Positions 16,287 to 23,915 of a stretch of 64,000 nt of DNA are shown here, piece after piece. Position 1 is the first letter of the stretch, and the number at the start of each line of letters is the position of its first letter. Below the pieces are notes generated by a model that saw only the letters and a list, made by a program, of their open reading frames with translations, ran no database searches and had not been told where the DNA came from. Both the position numbers and the translations under genes were made by a program. This DNA comes from Flavobacterium ginsengisoli (GTDB lineage: Bacteria; Bacteroidota; Bacteroidia; Flavobacteriales; Flavobacteriaceae), in contig NZ_CP121110.1 in NCBI RefSeq assembly GCF_029625315.1, positions 4,368,501 through 4,432,500 on the forward strand, given 5' to 3'.

Positions 16287-16799
16287 TTGTACAAAATGAA
16301 GAAGAGTATTTTTATATGCTTGATTGCCGCTATGTTTTTTGCGTGTAAATCAGCTTCGTCAACAGCTTCATCTTCTGAGGCTACTACGCTTTCAACAAAA
16401 CTTGACAAATCGACTCAAGTAGCGTTAAAAGGAAATTGGGTGCTTACCAATGTTTCTTACCCAGGTTCTGATTATATCAAAGTAAATTCATTTGATCTTG
16501 CAGATTCAAAATGTTTTATTGGAAGTACTTGGAGCTTTATTTCAAACAACAATAAAGGAAATATGGCTTTAACTTCTCCAAGTTGTACTGGATTTTCTTC
16601 GCCAATTGTATGGAGCATTAACAATCAAGGCTTATTTGTATTAAAGATTCTTAATGCAGGTGAAAAAGCAAAGAAAGTAAGAGATGGCTATTTGCTTAAA
16701 GTTGCAGGTGTAACTGAAAGTTCTTTTCAGTTAGTTGATAATATCAATGTTGGAGGTCAGGTAAAAGATGTAGTTTACCAATTTCAAAGAGCTAATTAA
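16287..16799 (+). CDS. Lipocalin-like lipoprotein
   Basis: A 170-residue lipoprotein (AAMFFACKSA, Cys about 15) with a Ser/Thr-rich linker and one small beta-barrel-like domain: GNWVLTNVSYPG, CFIGSTWSFISNNNKG, CTGFSSPIVWSI, ending YQFQRAN. The GxW start of the domain and its alternating strands resemble the lipocalin-like domain common in Flavobacteriaceae. It lies 19 bases before an OmpA-type lipoprotein and is probably co-transcribed. A ligand cannot be predicted. Confidence 0.75.
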   Translation: MYKMKKSIFICLIAAMFFACKSASSTASSSEATTLSTKLDKSTQVALKGNWVLTNVSYPGSDYIKVNSFDLADSKCFIGSTWSFISNNNKGNMALTSPSCTGFSSPIVWSINNQGLFVLKILNAGEKAKKVRDGYLLKVAGVTESSFQLVDNINVGGQVKDVVYQFQRAN

Positions 16800-16818
16800 T
16801 ATTTTAAAGATATAGAAA

Positions 16819-17514
16819 ATGAGAAAGATAACGGTTTTAGGTTTAAGTAGTTTAATGGTTATAGCTAATTTTTTTACAAGCTGTGATTCGGTAAAAAACG
16901 CAAATAATACACAAAAAGGAGCCGGAATTGGTGCAGTTGCAGGAGGTGTAATTGGTGCTGTATTGGGAAATAATATCGGTCGAGGCGGAAACGCTGCTTT
17001 AGGTGCTGCAATTGGAGCTGCTGTAGGTGGTGGAACTGGAGCATTGATCGGAAACAAAATGGATAAACAAGCTCGTGAAATTGATCAAGCTTTGCCAGGT
17101 GCTTCTGTTGAAAGAGTTGGAGAAGGAATTCACTTGACATTGAATGAAAATGCAGTGCGTTTTGATACTAACAAATCAACTTTGACATCTCAAGCAAAAG
17201 CTAATTTGGATAAACTGGTTCCTGTATTTAATGAGTATGGAGATACAGATATTCAAATTTTTGGTTACACAGATAACACTGGAAAACCAGAGTATAACTT
17301 AACGCTTTCAGGACAAAGAGCTGCTTCTGTGCAAGCGTATTTAGTTTCAAAAGGATTAAAAGCAAGCCGTTTCAAAACTTCAGGTTTAGGAATAGCTGAC
17401 CCAATTGCAACAAATGATACTCCAGAGGGAAGAGCGCAAAACCGTCGTGTTGAATTCTCAATTACAGCAAACGACAAAATGGTAAACGATGCTAAAGCAG
17501 AAGCTGGAAAATAA
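16819..17514 (+). CDS. OmpA-family lipoprotein with glycine zipper
   Basis: A 231-residue outer-membrane lipoprotein (IANFFTSCDS). Residues about 33-77 are a glycine-zipper segment (GAGIGAVAGGVIGAVLG repeated as AALGAAIGAAVGGGTGALIG), which could insert in or associate with membrane. The C-terminal OmpA/Pal peptidoglycan-binding domain runs from VRFDTNKSTL through GYTDNTGKPEYNLTLSGQRA to RAQNRRVEFSI, with the conserved Asp and Arg that grip diaminopimelate. It probably links the outer membrane to peptidoglycan, like E. coli YiaD. Second gene of the pair starting at 16287. Confidence 0.92.
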   Translation: MRKITVLGLSSLMVIANFFTSCDSVKNANNTQKGAGIGAVAGGVIGAVLGNNIGRGGNAALGAAIGAAVGGGTGALIGNKMDKQAREIDQALPGASVERVGEGIHLTLNENAVRFDTNKSTLTSQAKANLDKLVPVFNEYGDTDIQIFGYTDNTGKPEYNLTLSGQRAASVQAYLVSKGLKASRFKTSGLGIADPIATNDTPEGRAQNRRVEFSITANDKMVNDAKAEAGK

Positions 17515-17537
17515 GTTTCTAAATAAAATAAATCATA

Positions 17538-17576
17538 AAAAAAGCTGTTTCAATAATTGAAGCAGACTTTTTTTTG
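17538..17576 (+). terminator. Terminator after the OmpA lipoprotein gene
   Basis: Imperfect hairpin GCTGTTTCAATAATTGAAGCAG followed by ACTTTTTTTT, 24 bases after the stop. Confidence 0.6.
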
Positions 17577-17596
17577 ACTTTAGAAATTAAACATTG

Positions 17597-17604
17597 TAAA
17601 TTTG
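17597..17604 (+). promoter_or_regulatory. -7 box for the ABC ATPase gene
   Basis: TAAATTTG, 19 bases before the ATG at 17624. Confidence 0.5.
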
Positions 17605-17623
17605 ACGTCTCATATTACAACTC

Positions 17624-18574
17624 ATGCTTGACATTCAAAATATATCTTTTTCGTACACCGAAAGCCCCGTTATAAAAAATATTTCCTTTTCTATTGAAAA
17701 AGGTCAGAACGTAGCCATTATTGGCGAGAGTGGTTGCGGAAAAAGCACACTGCTCAAGCTTATATATGGACTATATGATTTGAACGAGGGAAACATTTTT
17801 TATGGTGATAAACCTATCTTGGGACCAAAATTTAATTTGATTCCAGGAATGCCTTATATGAAATATTTGGCACAAGATTTTGATTTGTCTCCATATGAAA
17901 CGGTTGCAGAAAACGTGGGCAAGTTTTTATCTAATGGTTTTGCAAACATGAAAAAACTTCGTGTTCAGGAATTGCTAGAGATGGTAGAAATGGATCAGTT
18001 TGCCAATGTTAAGACCAAATTCTTAAGCGGAGGACAGCAACAAAGAGTTGCTTTGGTTCGAGTTTTGGCTTTAGAGCCAGAAGTGATTTTGTTAGACGAG
18101 CCATTTAGTCAGATTGATGCTTTTAGAAAAAATGCTTTGCGCCGTAATTTATTCCGTTACCTAAAGCAAAAAGGAATTACTTGTATTATTGCAACGCACG
18201 ATAGTACAGATGCTTTGTCTTTTGCAGATCAAGCAATAGTAATGAGAAATGGAGAAGTATTGGTAAAAGATGATCCTTCAAAAATATACGAAGATCCAAA
18301 GGTTAAGTACGTGGCTTCTTTGTTTGGAGAAGTAAATGAAATTCCGACTCATTTATTATTGTCTTATCCGGACGAGACTCATAAAACGCTAGTTTATCCG
18401 CATCAATTTAAAATGGTTTCGGAGTCAAAATTAATGGTAAAAATTAGGAGAACGTATTTTAGAGGAAGCCATTATTTAATTGAAACTGTTTATAAAAGAC
18501 AGTTGATTTTCTTTGAAAGCGAAATAGATTTGCCGCTTGAACAAGAAGTTTTTCTAGCACTAAATTATTTATAA
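17624..18574 (+). CDS. ABC transporter ATP-binding protein
   Basis: A 316-residue cytoplasmic ATPase. Walker A GESGCGKST (about 33-41), Q-loop YLAQDFDLSPYETV, signature LSGGQQQR (about 137-144), Walker B VILLDEPFSQ and the H-loop IATHDSTD are all present, so it should hydrolyse ATP. About 90 residues follow the ATPase core, which recalls the C-terminal regulatory (TOBE-like) part of polyamine or sulfate import ATPases. No permease or binding protein is encoded nearby, so the substrate is unknown. It is flanked by terminators and is probably a single-gene unit. Confidence 0.85.
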   Translation: MLDIQNISFSYTESPVIKNISFSIEKGQNVAIIGESGCGKSTLLKLIYGLYDLNEGNIFYGDKPILGPKFNLIPGMPYMKYLAQDFDLSPYETVAENVGKFLSNGFANMKKLRVQELLEMVEMDQFANVKTKFLSGGQQQRVALVRVLALEPEVILLDEPFSQIDAFRKNALRRNLFRYLKQKGITCIIATHDSTDALSFADQAIVMRNGEVLVKDDPSKIYEDPKVKYVASLFGEVNEIPTHLLLSYPDETHKTLVYPHQFKMVSESKLMVKIRRTYFRGSHYLIETVYKRQLIFFESEIDLPLEQEVFLALNYL

Positions 18575-18626
18575 TTAGAGGATGTGTCAATTAGAAAATT
18601 ATATGATTTCTAATTGTTAAAATAAT

Positions 18627-18661
18627 AAACCCGACAGGTTTTAAAAATCTGTCGGGTTTAC
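18627..18661. terminator. Bidirectional terminator / GACAGGTTTT palindrome
   Basis: AAACCCGACAGG-TTTTAAAAAT-CTGTCGGGTTTA between the convergent ABC and S9 genes. A related GACCTG-TAGGTTTT palindrome lies at 41374-41404. Confidence 0.7.
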
Positions 18662-18682
18662 TTTTGGAATCAAATTATGAAT

Positions 18683-21094
18683 TTAGTTTTTTAGATACTT
18701 TTCTAAGAATTGATCTTGTTCCCAAAGCAAATGAAGAATGTTTTCTTTAGCAACATAGCTATGAGATTCTTTTGGCAAAATAACCATTCTAGCAGGCGCT
18801 CCTAAACCTTTTAATGCTTGAAAATAACGTTCTGTCTGCAAAGTAAAAGTTCCGGGATTGTTATCTGCTTCTCCGTGAACCAATAAAATCGGAGTTTTCA
18901 TTTTTTCTGCATTCATAAATGGAGACATTGCATTGTAAACTTCTGGAGCTTCCCAATAATTTCGTTGTTCAGATTGGAATCCGAATGGTGTTAGAGTTCT
19001 GTTGTAAGCACCACTTCTTGCAATTCCGCAAGCAAAAAGATCAGAATGCGTTAGTAAGTTTGCTGTCATAAAGGCTCCATACGAATGTCCTCCTACAGCT
19101 ACTTTTTTACGATTGATATAGCCTAAAGCGTCAACAGCGTCAATAGCCGCTGCTGCATTATCGACTAATTGCGAAATAAAGTTGTCGTTCGGTTCTGTAG
19201 TTCCCTCTCCAATAATCGGAAAAGCGGCATCGTCTAAAACCACATAGCCTTTTGTAACCCAATACACAAATGATCCGTAATAAGGAAAAGTGAATTCGTT
19301 TGAATTTTGAGTCGATTGAGAAGCGCTATTTCTATCTTTATATTCTGCTGGATAAGCCCAGATCAATAGCGGCAATTTTTCTTTTTTAGCTTTATCGTAA
19401 CCAGCAGGTAGATATAAAGTTCCTGAAAGTTCCAATCCATCCTTACGTTTGTATTTAATAACTTCTTTGCTAACGTCTTTAATGCTTTCAAACGGATTCT
19501 TGAAATCAGTAACTTGTGTTAAGCTGTTTTGTTTTTTAATATTTCTGAAATAGTAATTCGGATATTCTGTTTTTGACTGAATCATAACTAAGACTTTTCC
19601 AGACTTAAAATCTTCAATTTCTAAAATATCTTCTTTTTTATCTTTGTATGGAGAAGTATAAATGCGCTTTGATTTTAAAGTTTCCAGATTGAATTCGTCA
19701 ACAAAAGGGAATTGTCCATTTTTGGTATAACCCTCGCCAATTCTGTAAAGGTTATTTTTTTCGATAGCTAAAACATATTTGTTGTAGGCATTTTTTCTTG
19801 TTTCAAAAACTCCAGGATCAGAATAAACATCTTGAGAATTTCTGTCTGTGATTAATTTTGGCTGTTGATTTGGATTTGAAGGATTAATCAAAAATGTTTT
19901 GGTGTTTCTCGTATCATACCATTCTTCTGAAAGGACTGCTAAATTATCATTTCCCCAAGTAATGTCACTAAAACGTTGTGGTGTTTTTGCCAATGATGTT
20001 GCTTCTTTGTCAAAAGGTGCATCCCAAAGAAAAACTTCATCTCTAAAATCAACTTTGTTGGCAGGATCTCCTTCGTCTAAAGCTACAACATACGATAATG
20101 TCGCAGGTTTATCGTTTCTCCAAGCCATTTCTCTTTTTCCTTTTCGAACAGCCATAAAACCTTTTGGCATAATTTCGTTTAAAGGAACCTCGTTTACCGT
20201 TTTAATTTCTCTTCCGCTTAAATCGTAAACAACGGTTTTGAATGGAAATCTATTCAGAGGAACTACATAAGAAAATGGTTTTTGAATGGTAGTAAGCATA
20301 ATGTAATTACCATCTGGTGAGATTCTTTCTCCAGCAAACATAGCGGCATCTTTATACAAAACAGCATCACCATTTAGTTTTACTTTGTATAATTCAGAAG
20401 TTATGCAGTTTTCAAAATTAGTTTCGTCGTTTTTGTTTTTCAACATATCTGGATACGTTCTGTTTTGAGATTTTTCTCCCGAAGTATTTGAAATAATTGG
20501 CCCAGTAGGCAAATCTTTTTTAGAATCCAAAAGTGGCTGTCTGTTTTTAGGAAGCATTTTTACTAATATAGTTTCACTATCCAAAAACCAGTTAAACGGA
20601 TTTCCAAGGTTTGCATTTACTCTAGCCTCTGTAAGTTTTGTTGCTTGGGCAGTTGCCACATCCAAAACCCAAAGTTCAACACCCGAATTTGTAGTATGAG
20701 AGAATAAGATTTTTTTGTCGTTTGGTGACCAAAGAATATTTGTTATTTTCGGATTCTCAGGTAAGCCTTTAACTTGAATTTCTTCCTTTCCACTTATTTT
20801 TCTTAGTTTAAGATTGATCAAGTAAGTTGCTGTGCTTGAAATATTAGTAACAGGATTAATTCTTAAACCTGCCAGTTTAACTTCGTCTTGATTTAGATCT
20901 TCTAGCGTTTTATAAGTATTGCGATACATTAAGAGCATGTTCTCTTTTTTTGTATCCATAGATACCGAAGGAGGCCTTTGGTAATCTGCCAAATCTAAAA
21001 TAGATTTCGAAGGTTTTTGATAAACTAGATTCTCTTGAGCAAAAGAGAAAAAGCTTATGTTTAAAAATAAAAACAGCGTAACCTTTAATTTCAT
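18683..21094 (-). CDS. Secreted S9-family prolyl-oligopeptidase-like peptidase
   Basis: An 803-residue serine peptidase with a signal peptide (LFLFLNISFFSFAQ). The first roughly 550 residues form the beta-propeller with WSPNDKKILFSHT-type blades. The alpha/beta-hydrolase domain carries the nucleophile in GGHSYGAFMTANLL (Ser about 670), the acid in HGEADNNPGTF and the His in LPKESHSYVAKEN. The arrangement is that of the dipeptidyl/glutamyl-endopeptidase-like S9 proteins widespread in Bacteroidetes, which cleave peptides outside the cytoplasm. Exact P1 preference is not predictable. Monocistronic. Confidence 0.9.
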   Translation of the reverse strand: MKLKVTLFLFLNISFFSFAQENLVYQKPSKSILDLADYQRPPSVSMDTKKENMLLMYRNTYKTLEDLNQDEVKLAGLRINPVTNISSTATYLINLKLRKISGKEEIQVKGLPENPKITNILWSPNDKKILFSHTTNSGVELWVLDVATAQATKLTEARVNANLGNPFNWFLDSETILVKMLPKNRQPLLDSKKDLPTGPIISNTSGEKSQNRTYPDMLKNKNDETNFENCITSELYKVKLNGDAVLYKDAAMFAGERISPDGNYIMLTTIQKPFSYVVPLNRFPFKTVVYDLSGREIKTVNEVPLNEIMPKGFMAVRKGKREMAWRNDKPATLSYVVALDEGDPANKVDFRDEVFLWDAPFDKEATSLAKTPQRFSDITWGNDNLAVLSEEWYDTRNTKTFLINPSNPNQQPKLITDRNSQDVYSDPGVFETRKNAYNKYVLAIEKNNLYRIGEGYTKNGQFPFVDEFNLETLKSKRIYTSPYKDKKEDILEIEDFKSGKVLVMIQSKTEYPNYYFRNIKKQNSLTQVTDFKNPFESIKDVSKEVIKYKRKDGLELSGTLYLPAGYDKAKKEKLPLLIWAYPAEYKDRNSASQSTQNSNEFTFPYYGSFVYWVTKGYVVLDDAAFPIIGEGTTEPNDNFISQLVDNAAAAIDAVDALGYINRKKVAVGGHSYGAFMTANLLTHSDLFACGIARSGAYNRTLTPFGFQSEQRNYWEAPEVYNAMSPFMNAEKMKTPILLVHGEADNNPGTFTLQTERYFQALKGLGAPARMVILPKESHSYVAKENILHLLWEQDQFLEKYLKN

Positions 21095-21317
21095 AGTTTT
21101 AATTTTATGAGTTTATAAAATGGTATTCAAAATGTTTGTCTAATATACTTTTGTCTTGTTACAACTTGTATCTGATTTTTCATTTTTTTCAATATTTATG
21201 TCCGAAAATTGCCTTTTCAAGAAGTAAATGATTATAAGTTGCTTTAGAATTAAAATATATTAAATTGCTAATAACGAAAAAAATAGTATTTTGTGTACGT
21301 ATATTTTAAAGTATGCG

Positions 21318-21325
21318 TAAATTTG
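21318..21325 (+). promoter_or_regulatory. -7 box for fabH
   Basis: TAAATTTG, 32 bases before the ATG at 21358. The 263-base spacer 21095-21357 otherwise shows nothing but AT-rich sequence. Confidence 0.55.
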
Positions 21326-21357
21326 CAATCCAATTTTTTAATAAATAATAATAGATT

Positions 21358-22365
21358 ATGTATCATTCAAAAATAGCTGGTTTAGGATATTATGTTCCTT
21401 CTAATGTGGTGACTAACGATGATTTGTCTAAGATCATGGATACTAATGACGAGTGGATTCAGGAAAGAACAGGAATTCAAGAAAGAAGACACATTATCCG
21501 TGGAGAAGACACTACGACTTCAATGGGAGTAAAAGCGACTAAAATTGCAATCGAGCGTTCTGGTGTAGCCAAAGAAGATATTGATTTTGTAGTTTTTGCT
21601 ACCTTAAGCCCAGATTATTATTTTCCAGGCCCAGGTGTTTTGGTTCAAAGAGATTTAGGTCTAAGAACAGTTGGTGCATTAGATGTTAGAAATCAATGCT
21701 CAGGATTTGTTTACGCAATTTCTGTTGCAGATCAATATATCAAAACCGGAATGTATAAAAATATTTTGGTAATTGGTTCTGAGGTTCATTCTACAGGATT
21801 AGACATGACAACTCGCGGACGTGGAGTTTCTGTAATTTTTGGTGATGGAGCAGGAGCAGCAGTTTTAAGCCGTGAAGAAGATGTAACAAAAGGAATTTTA
21901 TCTACACATTTACATTCTGAAGGCCAGCATGCTGAAGAATTAGCATTGCAAGCACCAGGAATGGGAGCGCGTTGGGTAACAGACATTATTGCAGATAATG
22001 ATCCGAATGACGAAAGTTATTATCCTTATATGAATGGGCAGTTTGTATTTAAAAATGCTGTAGTTCGTTTTGCAGAAGTAATCAATGAAGGATTAGAAGC
22101 AAATGGTCTTCAGGTTTCAGATATCGATATGTTGATTCCGCATCAAGCAAACTTGAGAATTTCGCAGTTTATTCAAAATAAATTCAAATTGACAGACGAT
22201 CAAGTTCATAATAATATTCAGAAATACGGAAATACAACAGCTGCATCTATTCCGATTGCTTTAACTGAAGCTTGGGAAGAAGGAAAAATCAAATCTGGCG
22301 ATACTGTAGTTTTAGCAACCTTCGGAAGTGGATTTACTTGGGCAAGCGCTATTATTAAATGGTAA
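21358..22365 (+). CDS. fabH: 3-oxoacyl-ACP synthase III (FabH)
   Basis: A 335-residue thiolase-fold condensing enzyme that starts fatty-acid synthesis from acyl-CoA and malonyl-ACP. The catalytic triad is visible: Cys in DVRNQCSGFVYAI (about 119), His in IPHQANLRI (about 260) and Asn in YGNTTAASIPIAL (about 290). The GSGFTWASAII tail is typical. No other fab gene is adjacent. A strong terminator follows, so it is probably transcribed alone. Bacteroidetes often carry several KASIII paralogues with different acyl-CoA preference; which one this is cannot be told. Confidence 0.93.
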   Translation: MYHSKIAGLGYYVPSNVVTNDDLSKIMDTNDEWIQERTGIQERRHIIRGEDTTTSMGVKATKIAIERSGVAKEDIDFVVFATLSPDYYFPGPGVLVQRDLGLRTVGALDVRNQCSGFVYAISVADQYIKTGMYKNILVIGSEVHSTGLDMTTRGRGVSVIFGDGAGAAVLSREEDVTKGILSTHLHSEGQHAEELALQAPGMGARWVTDIIADNDPNDESYYPYMNGQFVFKNAVVRFAEVINEGLEANGLQVSDIDMLIPHQANLRISQFIQNKFKLTDDQVHNNIQKYGNTTAASIPIALTEAWEEGKIKSGDTVVLATFGSGFTWASAIIKW

Positions 22366-22388
22366 ATTAATTCATCTTACATTATATT

Positions 22389-22420
22389 TAGAACCTGCTT
22401 CTTATTGGGAGCAGGTTTTT
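22389..22420 (+). terminator. fabH terminator
   Basis: AACCTGCT-TCTTATTGGG-AGCAGGTT followed by TTTTT, 26 bases after the stop. Confidence 0.8.
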
Positions 22421-22432
22421 TTATACATATAT

Positions 22433-22498
22433 GTTAGGCTGAGCGGAGTCGAAGCTTACTTTCCGGTAGGAACGCCCTTCGACTCTGCTCAGTGGGAC
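22433..22498. repeat. Palindromic repeat A (GCGGAGTCGAAG family)
   Basis: Arms of about 16-18 bases, GGCTGAGCGGAGTCGAAG and CTTCGACTCTGCTCAG, flank a 22-base centre that holds an inner TTTCC-GGTA-GGAAC hairpin. The local GC content is far above that of the flanking DNA. It is the first of four related copies around the GIY-YIG gene. Confidence 0.85.
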
Positions 22499-22534
22499 AA
22501 AACTTTGACGATTGTATGTGATGGATTTCTATTT

Positions 22535-22576
22535 GTCAGGCTGGGCGGAGTCGAAGCCCACATTCCAATTGGCACG
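22535..22576 (+). repeat. Palindromic repeat B, right arm missing
   Basis: GTCAGGCTGGGCGGAGTCG, then the AAGCCCA and ATTCCAATTGGCACG centre as in copies A and C. The expected CTTCGACTCC right arm is replaced by the AT-rich leader of the GIY-YIG gene. Confidence 0.8.
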
Positions 22577-22637
22577 TTCTTTTATTTAATGATTTGAATT
22601 AAATTTCTTACTTTTATTTTTTTTGAAAATAAAAACT

Positions 22638-22961
22638 ATGAAAAGATATTACGTTTATATTTTGAAATGCTCCGATGGAAGTTATTACACAGGAATGACA
22701 AATGATATAAATAGGAGACTAAATGAACATAATTATGGCTTGAATAAAGAAAGTTACACTTTTGAAAAAAGACCTTTAGAGTTAGTGTTTTGCACTGAGT
22801 TTAATGATGTTATCCAAGCTATCGCATTTGAAAAGCAAGTAAAAGGCTGGAGCAGAAAAAAGAAAGAAGCTATAATAAAAGATAAATGGGAGGACTTGAA
22901 AAAACTTTCTCAATGTTTGAATAAAACAACTCATGAAAATTTTAATAAAAAGGATGTTTAA
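22638..22961 (+). CDS. Solitary GIY-YIG domain nuclease
   Basis: A 107-residue single-domain protein. I chose the ATG at 22638 (MKRYYVYILKCSDG) over the TTG at 22623, because the GIY-YIG strand starts there. The signature is YYVYIL...YYTGMT (about 4-21), the catalytic Arg lies in INRRLNEHNYG, and the metal-binding Glu in AFEKQVKGWSRKKKEAI (about 69-85). This is the UvrC-N/UPF0213-like class, shorter than homing endonucleases. It is framed by palindromic repeats, two on each side (22433, 22535; 23007, 23102), and nothing else lies between them. That placement resembles repeat-associated transposase loci, but a mobility role is inference. Confidence 0.9.
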   Translation: MKRYYVYILKCSDGSYYTGMTNDINRRLNEHNYGLNKESYTFEKRPLELVFCTEFNDVIQAIAFEKQVKGWSRKKKEAIIKDKWEDLKKLSQCLNKTTHENFNKKDV

Positions 22962-23006
22962 TAGTAAATTAGCAGTCGATTTTGCTCAGTAGAATACAAG
23001 CGACTT

Positions 23007-23072
23007 GTCAGGCTGAGCGGAGTCGAAGCCCACGTTCCAATAGGAGCGCCCTTCGACTCCGCTCAGGGTGAC
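23007..23072. repeat. Palindromic repeat C (best-preserved copy)
   Basis: The arms are 22 bases each: GTCA-GG-CTGAGCGGAGTCGAAG and its inverse ending CTCAG-GG-TGAC, differing only at the GG/CC step. The centre holds CGTTCC-AATA-GGAGCG as an inner hairpin. It is followed 30 bases later by a degenerate half copy. Confidence 0.9.
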
Positions 23073-23101
23073 AAAGATTGAACTTAATTGTTTTAAAGTT
23101 T

Positions 23102-23125
23102 GTGAGGCTGAGTGAAATAGAAGCC
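23102..23125 (+). repeat. Degenerate half repeat D
   Basis: GTGAGGCTGAGTGAAATAGAAG is a decayed left arm of the same family, 18 bases before cutC. Confidence 0.6.
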
Positions 23126-23142
23126 CTTTTAATAAAATCAAA

Positions 23143-23815
23143 ATGAAAAAAAATCAACTAGAAATAGCTTGTTTTAATTATGAATCGGCATTGATTGCTC
23201 AGGCAAACGGTGCAGATAGAATTGAGCTATGTGAAAATATGAAACTGGGAGGAACTACTCCAAATTCTATTTTGGTAGTAAAAGTTCGCGAAAGCATAAA
23301 TATAAAAATGCATGTTATCATTAGGCCTCGTGGCGGAGATTTTGTTTATTCTGATGAAGAACTCACAGAAATGAAACAAGACATAAAACAATATAAAAAA
23401 CTAGGTGTTGACGGTTTTGTTTTCGGAATTCTAAAAGAAAACGGAAAAATAAATAAAAAGCAGAATAAAGAATTGGTTCATTTAGCGCATCCGCTTTCAT
23501 GTACTTTTCATCGTGCTTTTGATGTGGTTAAAAATCCAGAAAAGTCACTAGAATCTGTTATAGACTGTGGTTTTAAAACTATTTTGACTTCCGGTCAAGG
23601 AGTAAATGTCGAAGAAGGAATTCTCGCTTTAGAAAGACTTCAGGAATTGGCAGGAGATAGAATTGAGATTATGCCAGGTGGTGGTTTACGGTCTTCCAAC
23701 ATCAAATTGCTCGCAAGAAAAATTAGATCTTACTTTTTATCATTCTTCAGCAATTACAGATAATTCTGAAACTGCAAATCCAGAAGAAATAAAAGAACTG
23801 TGTAATTTTTTATAA
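23143..23815 (+). pseudogene. cutC: Copper homeostasis protein CutC, frameshifted near the 3' end
   Basis: A TIM-barrel protein of the CutC family: IACFNYESALIAQANGADR, ELCENMKLGGTTPN, IRPRGGDFVYS, FHRAFDVVKNPEKSLE, ILTSGQG and MPGGGLRSSNIK are all present. The ATG frame stops at 23763 after non-homologous residues (SYFLSFFSNYR). Removing one A from the A5 run at 23718-23722 restores the family's C-terminus, FYHSSAITDNSETANPEEIK, to a stop at 23813-23815. CutC was linked to copper tolerance in E. coli, but its exact role is disputed. The indel is probably a sequence error, since everything else is intact. The start lies 18 bases after repeat D. Confidence 0.88.
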
Positions 23816-23828
23816 GTTTAATAAAACA

Positions 23829-23866
23829 AAAAAAGTCTGGAGGTGGCAATCTCCAGACTTTTTTTC
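23829..23866. terminator. Bidirectional terminator
   Basis: AAAAAGTCTGGAG-GTGGCAAT-CTCCAGACTTTTTTT between the convergent cutC and outer-membrane receptor genes. Confidence 0.85.
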
Positions 23867-23915
23867 TACAAGAAATTATTCAAAAATTATTTAAAAAAAA
23901 TCTTTTTAGGTAAGA

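Noticed and set aside
16731..17140. Antisense Pro-, Leu- and His-rich open frames opposite the glycine-zipper region
   Set aside because: They are shadows created by the GGT/GCA-rich codons of the OmpA lipoprotein gene.
22328..22597. An 89-residue open frame across the fabH end and repeats A and B
   Set aside because: It begins inside fabH in another frame and is translated from the terminator and palindromes; no start signal and no protein-like composition.
22433..23125. The four GC-rich repeats as a CRISPR array
   Set aside because: Spacing is irregular, the repeats are long inverted palindromes of different length, they flank a gene, and no cas gene exists in the window.
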